Under the pieces are notes generated by a model. That model ran no database searches. It was not told the DNA's origin and was given only the letters and a program-made list of their open reading frames with translations. 64,000 nt of DNA from Vibrio viridaestus (GTDB taxonomy: Bacteria > Pseudomonadota > Gammaproteobacteria > Enterobacterales > Vibrionaceae): NCBI RefSeq assembly GCF_003856525.1, contig NZ_RJVQ01000005.1:62001-126000 (forward strand), written 5' to 3'. A program made the position numbers and the translations under genes. This document shows, one piece after another, positions 44,952-54,298 of this stretch (within the stretch, counting starts at the first letter, position 1; each line of letters opens with the position of its first letter).

Positions 44952-45872
44952 ATGCCCGGCGTAAAACAAGGAAGTAAGATGACCTTCGAACAGTTAAAAA
45001 CATTTTTACGTGTTGTAAAACTTGGCGGCATTCGTAAAGCTGCACTTGAGATGAATATCACCCAACCTGCGATTTCAACGCGTATTACTACTTTAGAAGA
45101 AGAACTCGGCGTACTTTTGCTGAACAGACAAAAATCGGGGGTAACACCAACAAAAGAAGGCCTGTTGCTCATGGCCCATGCCGAAAAAATTGAGGCGAAT
45201 ATTGCCCAGATAAAAACAGATTTAACCCCGACAGACGAGGTCGTGGGTGTGTTAAGGATTGGTGTCGCAGAAACTATTGCTCGGTCCTGGTTGTCTGGGT
45301 TCTTAGCTGACATACGCAAAACATATCCCAAGTTAGTCGTTGAACTGTCCGTTGACGTCTCGCACAACTTGAGAGAACTTTTGCTTAATAAACAAATGGA
45401 TATGGTCGTGTTAATGGGCCCGTTACCTGAGGGAAATGTCGAGAACCTGATGCTCCCGCCCTTTGAACTTGCATGGTACTGCGCATCATCCATTGATGTC
45501 TGTGATATCCAATCGTACCCAATCATTTCCTTTCCTCGTCTATCACGCCCATATCAGGAATTAATGTCCGAACTCCTTGAGCGCTATGGCGATACTGGTC
45601 AGATATTCTCCTCGACAACCCTGTCTACGAGCCTCGAAATGGTCTCATCAGGTATTGGCGTAGGAATTGTTCCTGTCTGTTTAGCTCGTCCCTTGGTCAA
45701 GGCTGGAAAAATAAAAACCTTTGACCCGGGTTGGAAACTTTCTGACCTTCAATTTACAGCTTCTTACTTAAATGACCCTAAAGACCATTTGGTGTCACAG
45801 ATAGCTAAATTCGCTGCAGATAATGCACAAAAATACGCTGAGCAGCAGCTATCTGATGGTGAACTTTTATAA
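44952..45872 (+). CDS. LysR-family regulator (divergent from TRAP genes)
   Basis: A 306-residue LysR protein. The HTH region [38 protein letters not shown] (~18-50) is typical, and the effector domain follows (DVVGVLRIG-like [15 protein letters not shown]). The frame offers two ATGs: MPGVKQGSK at 44952 and MTFEQLKTF at 44979; the latter is the usual LysR start and follows GGAAGT, so it may be the true one. It should control the divergent TRAP-DUF2848-amidase run. It resembles the LysR at 46786. Its stop overlaps the DUF1445 gene. Confidence 0.88.
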   Translation: MPGVKQGSKMTFEQLKTFLRVVKLGGIRKAALEMNITQPAISTRITTLEEELGVLLLNRQKSGVTPTKEGLLLMAHAEKIEANIAQIKTDLTPTDEVVGVLRIGVAETIARSWLSGFLADIRKTYPKLVVELSVDVSHNLRELLLNKQMDMVVLMGPLPEGNVENLMLPPFELAWYCASSIDVCDIQSYPIISFPRLSRPYQELMSELLERYGDTGQIFSSTTLSTSLEMVSSGIGVGIVPVCLARPLVKAGKIKTFDPGWKLSDLQFTASYLNDPKDHLVSQIAKFAADNAQKYAEQQLSDGELL

Positions 45873-46661
45873 AAAGGCGTATTCATTATTGAGTCGGTTG
45901 GTGATCAACATTTTTCCGGGTGCATGAGTGATACAAAATGGTGGTTTACTATTTCGGATAACATTTTGCGGTGTGACACCGCAGGCCCAAAATACTGGCA
46001 CTTCATTTTCATAGATCGAAACAGGCTCGCCATACTGCGGCTGAGAAATATCCTTGATTCCAATTAAAGCGGGATCACCAAAATGAATTGGCGCGCCGTG
46101 GGCCATCGGAAAACGACTGGTAACCTGAATCGCGCGAATTGCGTCGCTAGGGATAAAAGGACGCATTGAAACAACGTAATTTCCACTGAACCGACCAGCC
46201 GGTTTGCAGGCAATCGACGTATCGTACATTGAAACATTGGTATTTTGCTCAATATTCCTTACTTTTAAACCCGTTTGCTGCAGCGCGTCTTCAAAGGAGA
46301 ATGAGCAGCCTAATACAAATGTCACAAGGTCATCACGCCAATGTTCATTCAGGTCATTTACCGACTGTTCGAATTTCCCATCACGAAATATATGAAACTC
46401 AGGAACATCGGTGCTGATATCAATTTCTGCACCTATTTCAGGAAGGTATTTGGAGCCGGGATCCGTCATGCCGATGAGTGGACATGCGACAGGGTTACGC
46501 TGACAAAACAGCAAGAAATCAGTAGCCCAATCGGCAGGCATAATAGCGAGATTTGCCTGTAAGTAACCTTTTGCCAACCCGCTGGTTGGCCCAGTATGTT
46601 GGTTGGAACGAATAAGTTGTCGCAACTCAGATAGAGAGAGCGAGGAAAGATCACGAGACAT
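45867..46661 (-). CDS. DUF1445 (YcsI-type) putative hydro-lyase / D-glutamate cyclase-like protein
   Basis: A 264-residue protein of the YcsI family: [32 protein letters not shown] (landmarks GYLQANLAI and FCQRNP), [24 protein letters not shown] and [32 protein letters not shown] (landmarks ACGVTPQ and [11 protein letters not shown]-like). Mammalian D-glutamate cyclase contains a related domain, and B. subtilis ycsI sits beside 5-oxoprolinase genes. Here it lies between two similar LysR genes, so it may share the amide/lactam pathway of the neighbouring amidase. Confidence 0.85.
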   Translation of the reverse strand: MSRDLSSLSLSELRQLIRSNQHTGPTSGLAKGYLQANLAIMPADWATDFLLFCQRNPVACPLIGMTDPGSKYLPEIGAEIDISTDVPEFHIFRDGKFEQSVNDLNEHWRDDLVTFVLGCSFSFEDALQQTGLKVRNIEQNTNVSMYDTSIACKPAGRFSGNYVVSMRPFIPSDAIRAIQVTSRFPMAHGAPIHFGDPALIGIKDISQPQYGEPVSIYENEVPVFWACGVTPQNVIRNSKPPFCITHAPGKMLITNRLNNEYAFL

Positions 46662-46785
46662 ACAACCGCTCCTTGGTATCGATTATTCATTCAAGATACG
46701 TTTGAAAGAGCAATAATGTCTATTTGTAAATTTTTACCTATTCTGATAAAAATAATTTATGAGTTGGATAAATTAGTATCGCACT

Positions 46786-47667
46786 ATGAATTTAAAACAA
46801 TTAGAAACCTTTGTCTGGATTGCCAACCTCAAGAGCTTTCGCCTTGCAGCCGAGCATCTATGCACCACTCAACCAGCGATTTCTACGCGAATATCAAATC
46901 TGGAGAAGTCTCTAGGTGCAGCGCTATTTTATCGGGACAATGCCAATATAACGCTGACCGAGAAAGGACAAGAACTGCTGCCATTCGTCGAGAACATTCT
47001 GGCTCAGACCGAGGAATTAAAATTCAGAGCCGATACAAACCATGCAATGTCAGGCTTACTGCGTATCGGAATATCCGAAACGTTAGTCCACACTTGGATG
47101 CCAGAGTTTTTGTCTCTTATTCACGAGGAATATCCCGCTGTAGAAGTCGAGCTCATTGTTGATGCTACGGTGAATTTAAGTAAAGAACTCCTCAACCGCA
47201 GTATTGATATCGCGATACTGATGGGCCCTATCACTGCTCCAGAGGTGATTAATATCCCTATTAGCAGCTATCCGTTGCACTGGATCGTGAATCCAGACTT
47301 ATTGATTGAGGATAAGTCGCATCCGTTTTCTGAATGGCCGATCATTACCTATGCCCGCAATACATTACCCTTTCAGGATATCTATCGTCATTTCAAAACC
47401 GAAAGAAAAAGTGATGTCCGGTACTACACGTCCAGTTCACTGTCGGCCATGATAGGGTTAGTTGAAAGTGGTGTTGGGATTGCAACGTTACCAAGAGAAG
47501 TTATCCGAGAACAGCTTACCTCCAATCAGCTAAAAGAGTTACATCTCGACTGGGTGCCCAGTCCGCTACAATTTACTATTTCATATATCAATCAACCAGC
47601 AAGGTTACTGATTACCAAATCCGTCCAATTAGCAAAAGAAATCGCAGAACAACAAATAAGCATTTAG
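46786..47667 (+). CDS. LysR-family regulator (divergent from DUF1445 gene)
   Basis: A 293-residue LysR protein: [42 protein letters not shown] is the HTH (landmark [11 protein letters not shown]), and SGLLRIGISETLVHTWMPEFL opens the effector domain. Sequence blocks match the LysR at 44952 ([12 protein letters not shown] versus [21 protein letters not shown] versus DIAILMGPI), suggesting paralogy. It probably controls the divergent DUF1445 gene. Its stop is inside a bidirectional terminator stem. Confidence 0.88.
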   Translation: MNLKQLETFVWIANLKSFRLAAEHLCTTQPAISTRISNLEKSLGAALFYRDNANITLTEKGQELLPFVENILAQTEELKFRADTNHAMSGLLRIGISETLVHTWMPEFLSLIHEEYPAVEVELIVDATVNLSKELLNRSIDIAILMGPITAPEVINIPISSYPLHWIVNPDLLIEDKSHPFSEWPIITYARNTLPFQDIYRHFKTERKSDVRYYTSSSLSAMIGLVESGVGIATLPREVIREQLTSNQLKELHLDWVPSPLQFTISYINQPARLLITKSVQLAKEIAEQQISI

Positions 47668-47691
47668 TGACGCCGTCACTAAATGCTTATT
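47655..47691. terminator. Bidirectional terminator overlapping the LysR stop codon
   Basis: Perfect 17-bp stem AATAAGCATTTAGTGAC with a GCC loop; the TAG stop of the LysR gene is inside the left arm. The convergent small gene ends at 47696. Confidence 0.85.
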
Positions 47692-47695
47692 AATA

Positions 47696-48073
47696 TTAGC
47701 GCCCCTTTTTATTCCCAGACGGCGAAGACATGTGACAACTCCATGGCTCTTGGGCCATATTGTCACGAATATTTTGATCGAGATACTGGTAATAACTCAA
47801 CCTAATACGGTTGAGTAGACCGCGATTTTCTTTTACTGCTTGCTCACTCAGCGTTTGTCTGATTTCCGCAAGAGAAAGATGACCAACATCGTAAGCAACC
47901 TCGATGGTTTGTTTTTTCATAACATAACTTACGTCATCTAACCCAAACATAACGTCGAGCGCTTCTATCGCAGATTGAACGCCTTCCTCTCCAGAGTTAC
48001 GCTGATCTATTTTAAGACGCCGCTTAACCAGAAACTTTTCTCTCACACCAACACGGTGGTTATATTCACTCAC
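47696..48073 (-). CDS. Hypothetical protein with HMA-like fold pattern
   Basis: 125 residues. The strand-helix-strand-strand-helix order KRRLKID / GVQSAIEALDVMFGLD / DVSYVMKKQ / TIEVAYDVG / LAEIRQTL resembles a heavy-metal-associated domain, but the CxxC is absent. The tail (LSYYQYLDQNIRDNMAQEPW-SCHMSS) holds one cysteine. A 70-bp gap separates it from the Cys-rich secreted gene upstream on the same strand. Its role is unknown; a metal-related function is only suggested by fold pattern and neighbour. Confidence 0.55.
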   Translation of the reverse strand: MSEYNHRVGVREKFLVKRRLKIDQRNSGEEGVQSAIEALDVMFGLDDVSYVMKKQTIEVAYDVGHLSLAEIRQTLSEQAVKENRGLLNRIRLSYYQYLDQNIRDNMAQEPWSCHMSSPSGNKKGR

Positions 48074-48142
48074 AACAATACCTCACAATTTATATGAACC
48101 AATAAGATTACTTAAAATTTGAACGACATTAAGGTCTTAAAA

Positions 48143-48484
48143 TTAAAGAATTGGGGGGCGAGTTGGTGGATTGATGATATGCGAGTAGTCACTAAACTTA
48201 TACGCAAAAACGGGCGTATCTTTACTCTGCAGTTCAAGACTCATATTCGTATCACGCACTAACGTTTTAGCAAATAACGCAGAAATAGAGCAACAAGACA
48301 TATGACACGTCATATGCTGCTTACCTGAACAGATACTATTTTCGCAGTTAAGCGTAGTGGTTTTTGTCGAAGGAGATAAATCAATTCGATGCTGATAGGA
48401 GGCCAGCACACTCGAACTAAAGAATAGAATGCCAAGTATCACCGCAATCAACAGATTTTTGTTTTTCAGATTTTTATAAAACAT
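48143..48484 (-). CDS. Small secreted/anchored Cys-rich hypothetical protein
   Basis: About 113 residues. I prefer the ATG at 48484 (MFYKNLKNKNLLIA) after GGGA. A signal or anchor helix (NLLIAVILGILFFSSSVLA) is followed by a mature domain with CENSICSG and HMTCHMSCCSIS, five cysteines with Met/His that could bind copper-type metal. The C-terminus NPPTRPPIL resembles small proteins found in copper-resistance operons. No family is confirmed. Confidence 0.55.
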   Translation of the reverse strand: MFYKNLKNKNLLIAVILGILFFSSSVLASYQHRIDLSPSTKTTTLNCENSICSGKQHMTCHMSCCSISALFAKTLVRDTNMSLELQSKDTPVFAYKFSDYSHIINPPTRPPIL

Positions 48485-48563
48485 AAATCCCAAGTCCTGC
48501 GGCAACAAATGACTTCATGGGTAAAAGTTTATCAAAAACGATGACCCATGCCAAAATGCACTA

Positions 48564-49409
48564 TCAAAGCGCCATTAAACGGGTCTTATCATTGTCATCA
48601 AGGGGAATATACACCAGTAGCTGACCGTACGCGTTTCCCGAACAATTCGCCCAATACTGTTTGCTCATTCGAATTGGGCCCAAAGAATGGTGATGATACT
48701 CCCGCTCAAGCTCCTCTTTAGCCCTAACACCATGTCCTGACCAAATTTGCTCGAATAAAGGGCATTCACTAATCAGTGAATCGAGTCTTTCCTGCCACTC
48801 TTTGTCACTTGCTCTGGTCACCATCGCAGCACGTATTCGAGCGGCTGAATTGGTCATACAGTCTGTTAGTCCGGCTGGATTATCCGCTTTCAGCCAAACC
48901 TGCCACTGCTTATTATGTGACATCAACCAGATGATGTTGCGCTGTTGTTCAGGAAGTTCATTTAAATTAAGCCCTACCATCGCTTCAAATGCAGAGTTAG
49001 TAGCAAGAATATCGCGAAAATCGTTGGTTAATATCGCAGGAAGAGGGTTGAGAGAATTAAGCAATACCTCAACCTCTTTAGCAACACTATGTGAGACCTG
49101 TGGCTGCTTAGTCATATCAGTATGACCCGATAACTGCAGTAAATAACGTGTTTCGCTATCATCACAACGCATTGATTTTGCGATCGCCAGAATCACATTA
49201 CGTGATACCCGCTCGGCCTTTCCGCGCTCAAGTTTCGAGTACCAAACAGTACTGATATTGGCCATTTCAGCAATATCTTCTCTTCTCAGACCCGGAGTTC
49301 TGGAACGGGCCGGTTTCATCAGTCCTAGCGTTTCTGGTGCAATACTGTTACGTTTCAGCCTTAGAAATTCGCCAAGTCGTTCGTTTTGATTGAGTATTTT
49401 AGTCGTCAT
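48564..49409 (-). CDS. XRE-family regulator with MmyB-like ligand domain
   Basis: A 281-residue protein. The HTH_XRE domain (~12-72) reads FLRLKRNSIAPETLGLMKPARSRTPGLRREDIAEMANISTVWYSKLERGK (landmarks RTPGLRREDIA and WYSKLERG), the rest (~100-270) fits the MmyB-like PAS-related domain (LNPLPAILTNDFRDILATNSAFEAMVG, IWLMSHNKQ). It is divergent from an MFS exporter, whose repressor it probably is. Confidence 0.85.
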   Translation of the reverse strand: MTTKILNQNERLGEFLRLKRNSIAPETLGLMKPARSRTPGLRREDIAEMANISTVWYSKLERGKAERVSRNVILAIAKSMRCDDSETRYLLQLSGHTDMTKQPQVSHSVAKEVEVLLNSLNPLPAILTNDFRDILATNSAFEAMVGLNLNELPEQQRNIIWLMSHNKQWQVWLKADNPAGLTDCMTNSAARIRAAMVTRASDKEWQERLDSLISECPLFEQIWSGHGVRAKEELEREYHHHSLGPIRMSKQYWANCSGNAYGQLLVYIPLDDNDKTRLMAL

Positions 49410-49422
49410 TCCCGTTATCCTG

Positions 49423-49487
49423 ATACTACCAGTACGTGTCTGAGCAGTTTCTAGTACACCTCTAATTTAAGAGCCATAATACTACCA
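49423..49487. promoter_or_regulatory. Direct repeat ATACTACCA in XRE/MFS divergent promoter
   Basis: ATACTACCA occurs at 49423-49431 and 49479-49487 (56 bp apart) in the ~100 bp between the regulator and exporter genes. Possible XRE binding sites. Confidence 0.45.
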
Positions 49488-49510
49488 TCTTGTGAAATCT
49501 GGTGTTTTAA

Positions 49511-50977
49511 ATGAAAACCAATTTATCTTCTTCAAATCGTCTCTCCGCCGCCGGATTGATCCTACTGGTTGCAGGTCAACTTATGCCACAGATGGATTTT
49601 TCCATCGTTAACGTCGCCTTGGATGCAATTAGTGTGTCTCTGGATGCCAACAAAACTCAACTCGGACTGATCGTTTCCCTTTACGGCCTCTCTTTTGCGG
49701 TCAGTCTGGCAATGAGTGGACGTCTAGGTGATCGGTTCGGACGAAAAAAGCTCTTTCTAACGGGGATAGCCAGCTTTGCCGTTACCTCGTTTATCTGCGG
49801 GCTTGCTCCCAGCATTTACCTACTCATCGCTGCACGTGTTTTACAAGGCATTGCAGCAGCCATGCTGATGCCACAGATCCTTGCTACCATCCATGTCACA
49901 CTAAGCGGCGAAAGGCATTCCAAAGCGATTGGTATCTATGGTTCTGTGGGTGGATTGTCATTTATCATCGGCCAAATATTAGGTGGCTGGCTAGTCTCTG
50001 CTGACTTATTTGGCTTAGGTTGGCGCAGCGTATTTTATATCAATCTACCGATTTGTGCCTTCATCCTCTATTTCGGGCAGAAATGGATACCCGAGACCAA
50101 AGAAGAAAGCAGCTTATCGCTTGATTGGTCAGGAACCTTACTATTGGGCACGGTGGTGACATTAATTTTAGTGTCTATTTCTGCAGGTCCAGATCTGGGC
50201 TGGAGTTGGATTATCTGGGTTCTGCTGATTAGCTCTCTGCCTTTGGCTCTTTTGCTATGGAATATTGAGGGTAAGAAAGAACATAAACAACAATCGCCAT
50301 TGATGCCACCAACGCTTTTAACCAGACCCAAAGTGATTCTTGGCTGCGTGAGCTTAACATTACAAGTTGCCTCTTACGGTGGCTATATGTTTGTGGTTGC
50401 GCTGACACTCCAATCCGGCTTTCATCTTTCATCGTTTGCGTCTGGCAATGCATTTATTGGCTTAGGAATATCATACTTTGTTGCATCACTTTACGTAGGC
50501 CGTATAGCGAAATGGTTTACCAATCTGGGCTTTACCGCCGTTATCATCGTGGGTTCGGTCATCAATTTAGCAGGTTATGTACTACTGTTTAGCCAGATAA
50601 ATCAACACGCGGAAACATTGACCTCCTGGACACTGTTAGTTCCTATGCTGATCATTGGTGTCGGCAACGCGTTTGCTGTCAACAGTTCACTACGAATTGG
50701 TTTAGCCGATATTCCAGCGCAGTTTGCCGGAATAGGTAGCGCGTTTATGACAACCCTACAGCAGACAGCAATTGCTCTGGGTACCGCATTATGCGCAGCA
50801 TTCTATATTCAGAATCTCAATGATAACGATGTATTTCACCTACATAGCCTCAAAGCGGGTCTGGAAGTCATTGCCTTTTTCATCTCTACTTTATTGATTA
50901 TTCATGGCATTTCAGCTATTGGTAAAATAAAAGCTGTACGCCGTCAGCAGGCAGAGCTGAATACTCAAAATCATTAA
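49511..50977 (+). CDS. MFS exporter, DHA2 (14-helix) family
   Basis: A 488-residue drug:proton antiporter: MPQMDFSIVNVALDAI in helix 1, GRLGDRFGRKKLFLTG as the A motif, and RVLQGIAAAMLMPQILATIHVTLSGERHSKAIGIYGSVGGLSFIIGQILGGWLV as motif C (landmarks MLMPQILATI and GGLSFIIGQILGG). It is probably regulated by the divergent XRE gene. Substrate unknown. Confidence 0.88.
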   Translation: MKTNLSSSNRLSAAGLILLVAGQLMPQMDFSIVNVALDAISVSLDANKTQLGLIVSLYGLSFAVSLAMSGRLGDRFGRKKLFLTGIASFAVTSFICGLAPSIYLLIAARVLQGIAAAMLMPQILATIHVTLSGERHSKAIGIYGSVGGLSFIIGQILGGWLVSADLFGLGWRSVFYINLPICAFILYFGQKWIPETKEESSLSLDWSGTLLLGTVVTLILVSISAGPDLGWSWIIWVLLISSLPLALLLWNIEGKKEHKQQSPLMPPTLLTRPKVILGCVSLTLQVASYGGYMFVVALTLQSGFHLSSFASGNAFIGLGISYFVASLYVGRIAKWFTNLGFTAVIIVGSVINLAGYVLLFSQINQHAETLTSWTLLVPMLIIGVGNAFAVNSSLRIGLADIPAQFAGIGSAFMTTLQQTAIALGTALCAAFYIQNLNDNDVFHLHSLKAGLEVIAFFISTLLIIHGISAIGKIKAVRRQQAELNTQNH

Positions 50978-50986
50978 TAGTATAAT

Positions 50987-51013
50987 GGAAGATCTGACTT
51001 AATCAGATCTTCC
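50987..51013. terminator. Bidirectional hairpin between MFS and LysR genes
   Basis: Perfect 11-bp stem GGAAGATCTGA / TCAGATCTTCC with CTTAA loop, between convergent gene ends. Little T run, so strength is uncertain. Confidence 0.7.
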
Positions 51014-51016
51014 GAA

Positions 51017-51898
51017 CTACGCCATCACATCCAATAAAATTTGCTTTGCGTGTACAACTCTTGGCTGACGCATAGCACTCGGTGCCCACGCCATATAATA
51101 GTTAAGTTGCGTGTCCGAAATTGGCGCCGGTATTCTCGCTAATTCCCCTTTAGCTATCTGTTCGGCACACAAATATTCAGGTAAAACTGACCAACCGAAT
51201 CCGGTTTTAAGCAGCGTTCTCATCGCCCTCAAATCCTGACTAACGAACGCCGGTGCGTTATTGGTTAACTCAATCTTGTTTTTGCTTAGCCATTGCTGCA
51301 TCACCGACAATTCAAGGTTATACGTTAGCATCGGTTCAGACATCAACGCTTTTGCGAACTGGGCACTTTTCTCAAGTCTATCAACAACTTCAGGCGCAGA
51401 AACTGCCCAAACTTGTGAACTCATCATAAGTTCGCTCCTTAAACGTTTATCCGTGACCGGATGCGCGGTAAAGCCCAAATCACAATGTCCTTCAACCAAC
51501 ATGTTGTGCACCAGTCCGCCATCTCCAGAGTGTGCTCTGACGCGAATGTCGGATTTTAAAAGCGGAACCAACCTTGGCGTTACGACTTCTGCAAGAAAGT
51601 CCGCATGACCAATGATTTGAATCACGCCTTCCATGTCCATCGAACGTGACCTAGCCATTGATAATGCTGATTCAGCGGCGTCCAGTTTGTCTCCGATATC
51701 CAAAGCCAACTCTTCTGCCGCTTTCGTAGGTGCCACGCCATTGGCCTCACGCGTAAACAATTTTCTCCCCACTGCGACTTCTAATCCTGCAATATGCTGA
51801 GATACCGCAGGCTGTGTCAGATTCAAATTGCGTGCTGCCGCACTAATAGAGCGCTGACGATACACTTCTACAAAAGTTCTAAGCCGATTTAAGGACAT
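51017..51898 (-). CDS. LysR-family regulator divergent from aldehyde dehydrogenase
   Basis: About 293 residues. HTH: LRTFVEVYRQRSISAAARNLNLTQPAVSQHIAGLEVAVG (landmark LTQPAVSQHI). The effector domain begins near residue 90 (GVIQIIGHADFLAEVV). The start is ATG 51898, preceded by GGGG; a GTG two codons earlier also exists. It lies 120 bp from the divergent aldehyde dehydrogenase gene and probably controls the ALDH/DJ-1 pair. Confidence 0.87.
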   Translation of the reverse strand: MSLNRLRTFVEVYRQRSISAAARNLNLTQPAVSQHIAGLEVAVGRKLFTREANGVAPTKAAEELALDIGDKLDAAESALSMARSRSMDMEGVIQIIGHADFLAEVVTPRLVPLLKSDIRVRAHSGDGGLVHNMLVEGHCDLGFTAHPVTDKRLRSELMMSSQVWAVSAPEVVDRLEKSAQFAKALMSEPMLTYNLELSVMQQWLSKNKIELTNNAPAFVSQDLRAMRTLLKTGFGWSVLPEYLCAEQIAKGELARIPAPISDTQLNYYMAWAPSAMRQPRVVHAKQILLDVMA

Positions 51899-52017
51899 AA
51901 CCACCCCATAAATTTTTTTATACCTTACCTAAAATACCTTTGTTAGCGTTCGATTACCACAATACGTTAATCTTGTTGGCAACAGAAAACAGAACAATAA
52001 AAACGTTGGAGTTATTT

Positions 52018-53433
52018 ATGACCAGTCAGCCGACAAAAAATGAAATGCTTTCGACTTTGAAAGCAATGCAAAAAGATCATATATCAACAGGGGCGGTTGA
52101 CGTCAGTGTCCGTCAGGATCGTCTGCAACGTTCAATCAAACTCATTAAAGAAAATTACCAACAACTGAGTGACGCAATGAGTGCTGACTTCGGTCATCGC
52201 AGCCATTATCAATCACTGGTTGCTGACATGGCTACCACAGTCAATATGCTGCAACACGCTCATGATAATGTAGCAACGTGGATGAAACCGGATCATGTCG
52301 AGAATCTGCCTAATGGTCTACAAGCATGGATTCAACAGCAGCCTATTGGCGTTGTTGGGGTAATTAGTCCTTGGAACTTTCCAATTAACCTATCTTTCGG
52401 TCCACTTGCGGGAATATTTGCTGCAGGTAATACCGCGATCTTAAAACCGTCAGAATTGACCCCAAAGACGTCTGCATTATTAGCTTCGCTTATCGAACGT
52501 TATTTTGCGCCAACGGAACTCACCGTCATGCTTGGCGATGATGAAGTGGGTCGTCACTTCAGCGAATTACCGTTTAATCATCTTGTGTTTACCGGAAGTA
52601 CTCAGGTAGGTAAACATGTCATGAAAGCGGCGGCTGAGAATTTGGTACCCGTGACGTTAGAGCTGGGCGGTAAATCACCAGTGGTGATTGATTCATCAGC
52701 GAATATCCAACAAGCCGCTGAGCGCACGATGACCATCAAAACGTTTAACGTTGGTCAGATTTGTTTGTCACCCGACTACGTATTGCTGCCAGAAGGTAAA
52801 GAAGACGAATTTATTTCAGCGGCCAAAGCGTTTGTCGCAAGCAGCTTTGGTTCCGTCCAGACGAATGATGACTACACTTCCATTATTAGCCAGCGGCACT
52901 TCAACCGCTTAGTGGGCTTACTTGAAGACGCCATTAATAAGGGTGCTCGTGTGGTCAAACTGGTAGAAAATGAACCCGCATACGATGAAAACACGCGCAA
53001 GATTGCGCCCCATCTTATCCTCAATGTAACTGATGATATGGGTGTTATGCAGGAAGAACTTTTTGGGCCTTTACTCCCTATCAAAACGTATTCGACGAGT
53101 GAAGAGTACCTGAACTACATCAATGAACGTCCACGTCCATTAGCCGCCTACTTTTTTGGCGATAACAGTGAACGTCAAGAACGCTTCGCTCACTGTACGA
53201 CTTCCGGTGCACTGGTGATTAATGATGTCATGACACATGCCTCAATTGATGCTCTTCCATTCGGTGGTGTTGGAGCATCTGGTATTGGTGCTTACCACGG
53301 CATCCACGGATTTAGACAGTTTACACATGCAAAACCAGTGGTTATACAAAGCGAAGAAGGACTATCCAACCTACGCTTAAGAGCACCATACAAAGACAAT
53401 ATAGAAATGCTGGAAGCTTTTCTCAATAACTAA
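52018..53433 (+). CDS. Coniferyl-aldehyde-dehydrogenase-like ALDH
   Basis: About 471 residues. The active site has E215 (TLELGGKSP) and C249 (FNVGQICLSPDYVLLP), with N120 in ISPWNFPINLSFGPLAGIFAAGN. SPDYVL after the cysteine is typical of the coniferyl aldehyde dehydrogenase branch (CalB-like). I use the ATG at 52018 (TTGGAG upstream); a frame 26 codons longer begins in the promoter. It oxidises an aldehyde with NAD(P)+; the real substrate is unknown. A DJ-1-like gene follows at 45 bp. Confidence 0.87.
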   Translation: MTSQPTKNEMLSTLKAMQKDHISTGAVDVSVRQDRLQRSIKLIKENYQQLSDAMSADFGHRSHYQSLVADMATTVNMLQHAHDNVATWMKPDHVENLPNGLQAWIQQQPIGVVGVISPWNFPINLSFGPLAGIFAAGNTAILKPSELTPKTSALLASLIERYFAPTELTVMLGDDEVGRHFSELPFNHLVFTGSTQVGKHVMKAAAENLVPVTLELGGKSPVVIDSSANIQQAAERTMTIKTFNVGQICLSPDYVLLPEGKEDEFISAAKAFVASSFGSVQTNDDYTSIISQRHFNRLVGLLEDAINKGARVVKLVENEPAYDENTRKIAPHLILNVTDDMGVMQEELFGPLLPIKTYSTSEEYLNYINERPRPLAAYFFGDNSERQERFAHCTTSGALVINDVMTHASIDALPFGGVGASGIGAYHGIHGFRQFTHAKPVVIQSEEGLSNLRLRAPYKDNIEMLEAFLNN

Positions 53434-53478
53434 TTTCAATTGGATGATTTCTATATCTCAACGTAGAAAGGAAAAATT

Positions 53479-54162
53479 ATGAAGATTTTAATGGTCTTAA
53501 CGTCACATGAAGACTTAGGCACAACAGGCGAAAAAACGGGTTTTTGGCTCGAAGAGTTTGCCGCCCCTTATTATACCTTTATAGATAGTGGTGCAGAAGT
53601 GACACTGGCTTCGCCAAAAGGCGGTCAGCCACCTCTAGATCCTAAAAGTGAGCTAGAAGACTTTCAAACTGATTACACACGTCGTTTTAACAGCGACTCA
53701 GCAGCTCAAAGTGTGTTAGCCAATACGGTACAACTCGCAACAATCAAAGAGAGCGAGTTTGACGCCGTATTCTACCCTGGCGGACATGGTCCGTTGTGGG
53801 ATTTAGCAAACTCAGAAGATTCTATTGCATTGATTGAAAGCTTTGCTGCTGCAGATAAAACCATTGGCTTTGTTTGCCATGCGCCAGGCGTTTTAGTTAA
53901 TGTAAAATCGGCATCTGGCGAACATTTCGTCAAAGGTAGAAAAGTGACCGGCTTTACCAACGGTGAAGAAGCAGGCGTTCAACTTACGGATGTTGTGCCG
54001 TTTCTCATTGAAGATACCTTTATCGCTCAGGGTGCTGACTACCAAAAAGGACCAGATTGGGGAACTTTTATCGTTGAAGATGGCAAATTGATCACAGGCC
54101 AGAATCCAGCAAGTTCGGAAGCGGTAGCTGAAGCGCTGCTAAAACAACTTGGTCAAAAATAA
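53479..54162 (+). CDS. DJ-1/PfpI-family protein (Hsp31/glyoxalase III-like)
   Basis: A 227-residue class I glutamine-amidotransferase-fold protein. The nucleophile elbow is C133-H134 in GFVCHAPGVL, and E26 (TGFWLEEFAAPYYTF) is the usual acid. FYPGGHGPLWDLA is conserved. Such proteins detoxify methylglyoxal or repair aldehyde damage, which suits the upstream aldehyde dehydrogenase. AAAGGA precedes the ATG, and an 11-bp terminator follows. Confidence 0.88.
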   Translation: MKILMVLTSHEDLGTTGEKTGFWLEEFAAPYYTFIDSGAEVTLASPKGGQPPLDPKSELEDFQTDYTRRFNSDSAAQSVLANTVQLATIKESEFDAVFYPGGHGPLWDLANSEDSIALIESFAAADKTIGFVCHAPGVLVNVKSASGEHFVKGRKVTGFTNGEEAGVQLTDVVPFLIEDTFIAQGADYQKGPDWGTFIVEDGKLITGQNPASSEAVAEALLKQLGQK

Positions 54163-54179
54163 GCGCTAAACACACCTAT

Positions 54180-54207
54180 GACAGCACTGGTTTATTCCAG
54201 TGCTGTC
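54180..54207 (+). terminator. Terminator after DJ-1-like gene
   Basis: 11-bp stem GACAGCACTGG / CCAGTGCTGTC with TTTATT loop, followed by GTTTTAA. Confidence 0.85.
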
Positions 54208-54298
54208 GTTTTAACCATTCCAAACGTCGTACTGAGATACGTCACACCTTCTCTTCCTTTTAGACTGATTCGAGGATAATCAAAAAAGGAAGACGCGG

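Noticed and set aside
45475-45526. Antisense 193-residue ORF at 44945-45526
   Set aside because: It is the shadow of the LysR gene, whose HTH is unmistakable; the antisense product is Ser/Thr-rich with no domain.
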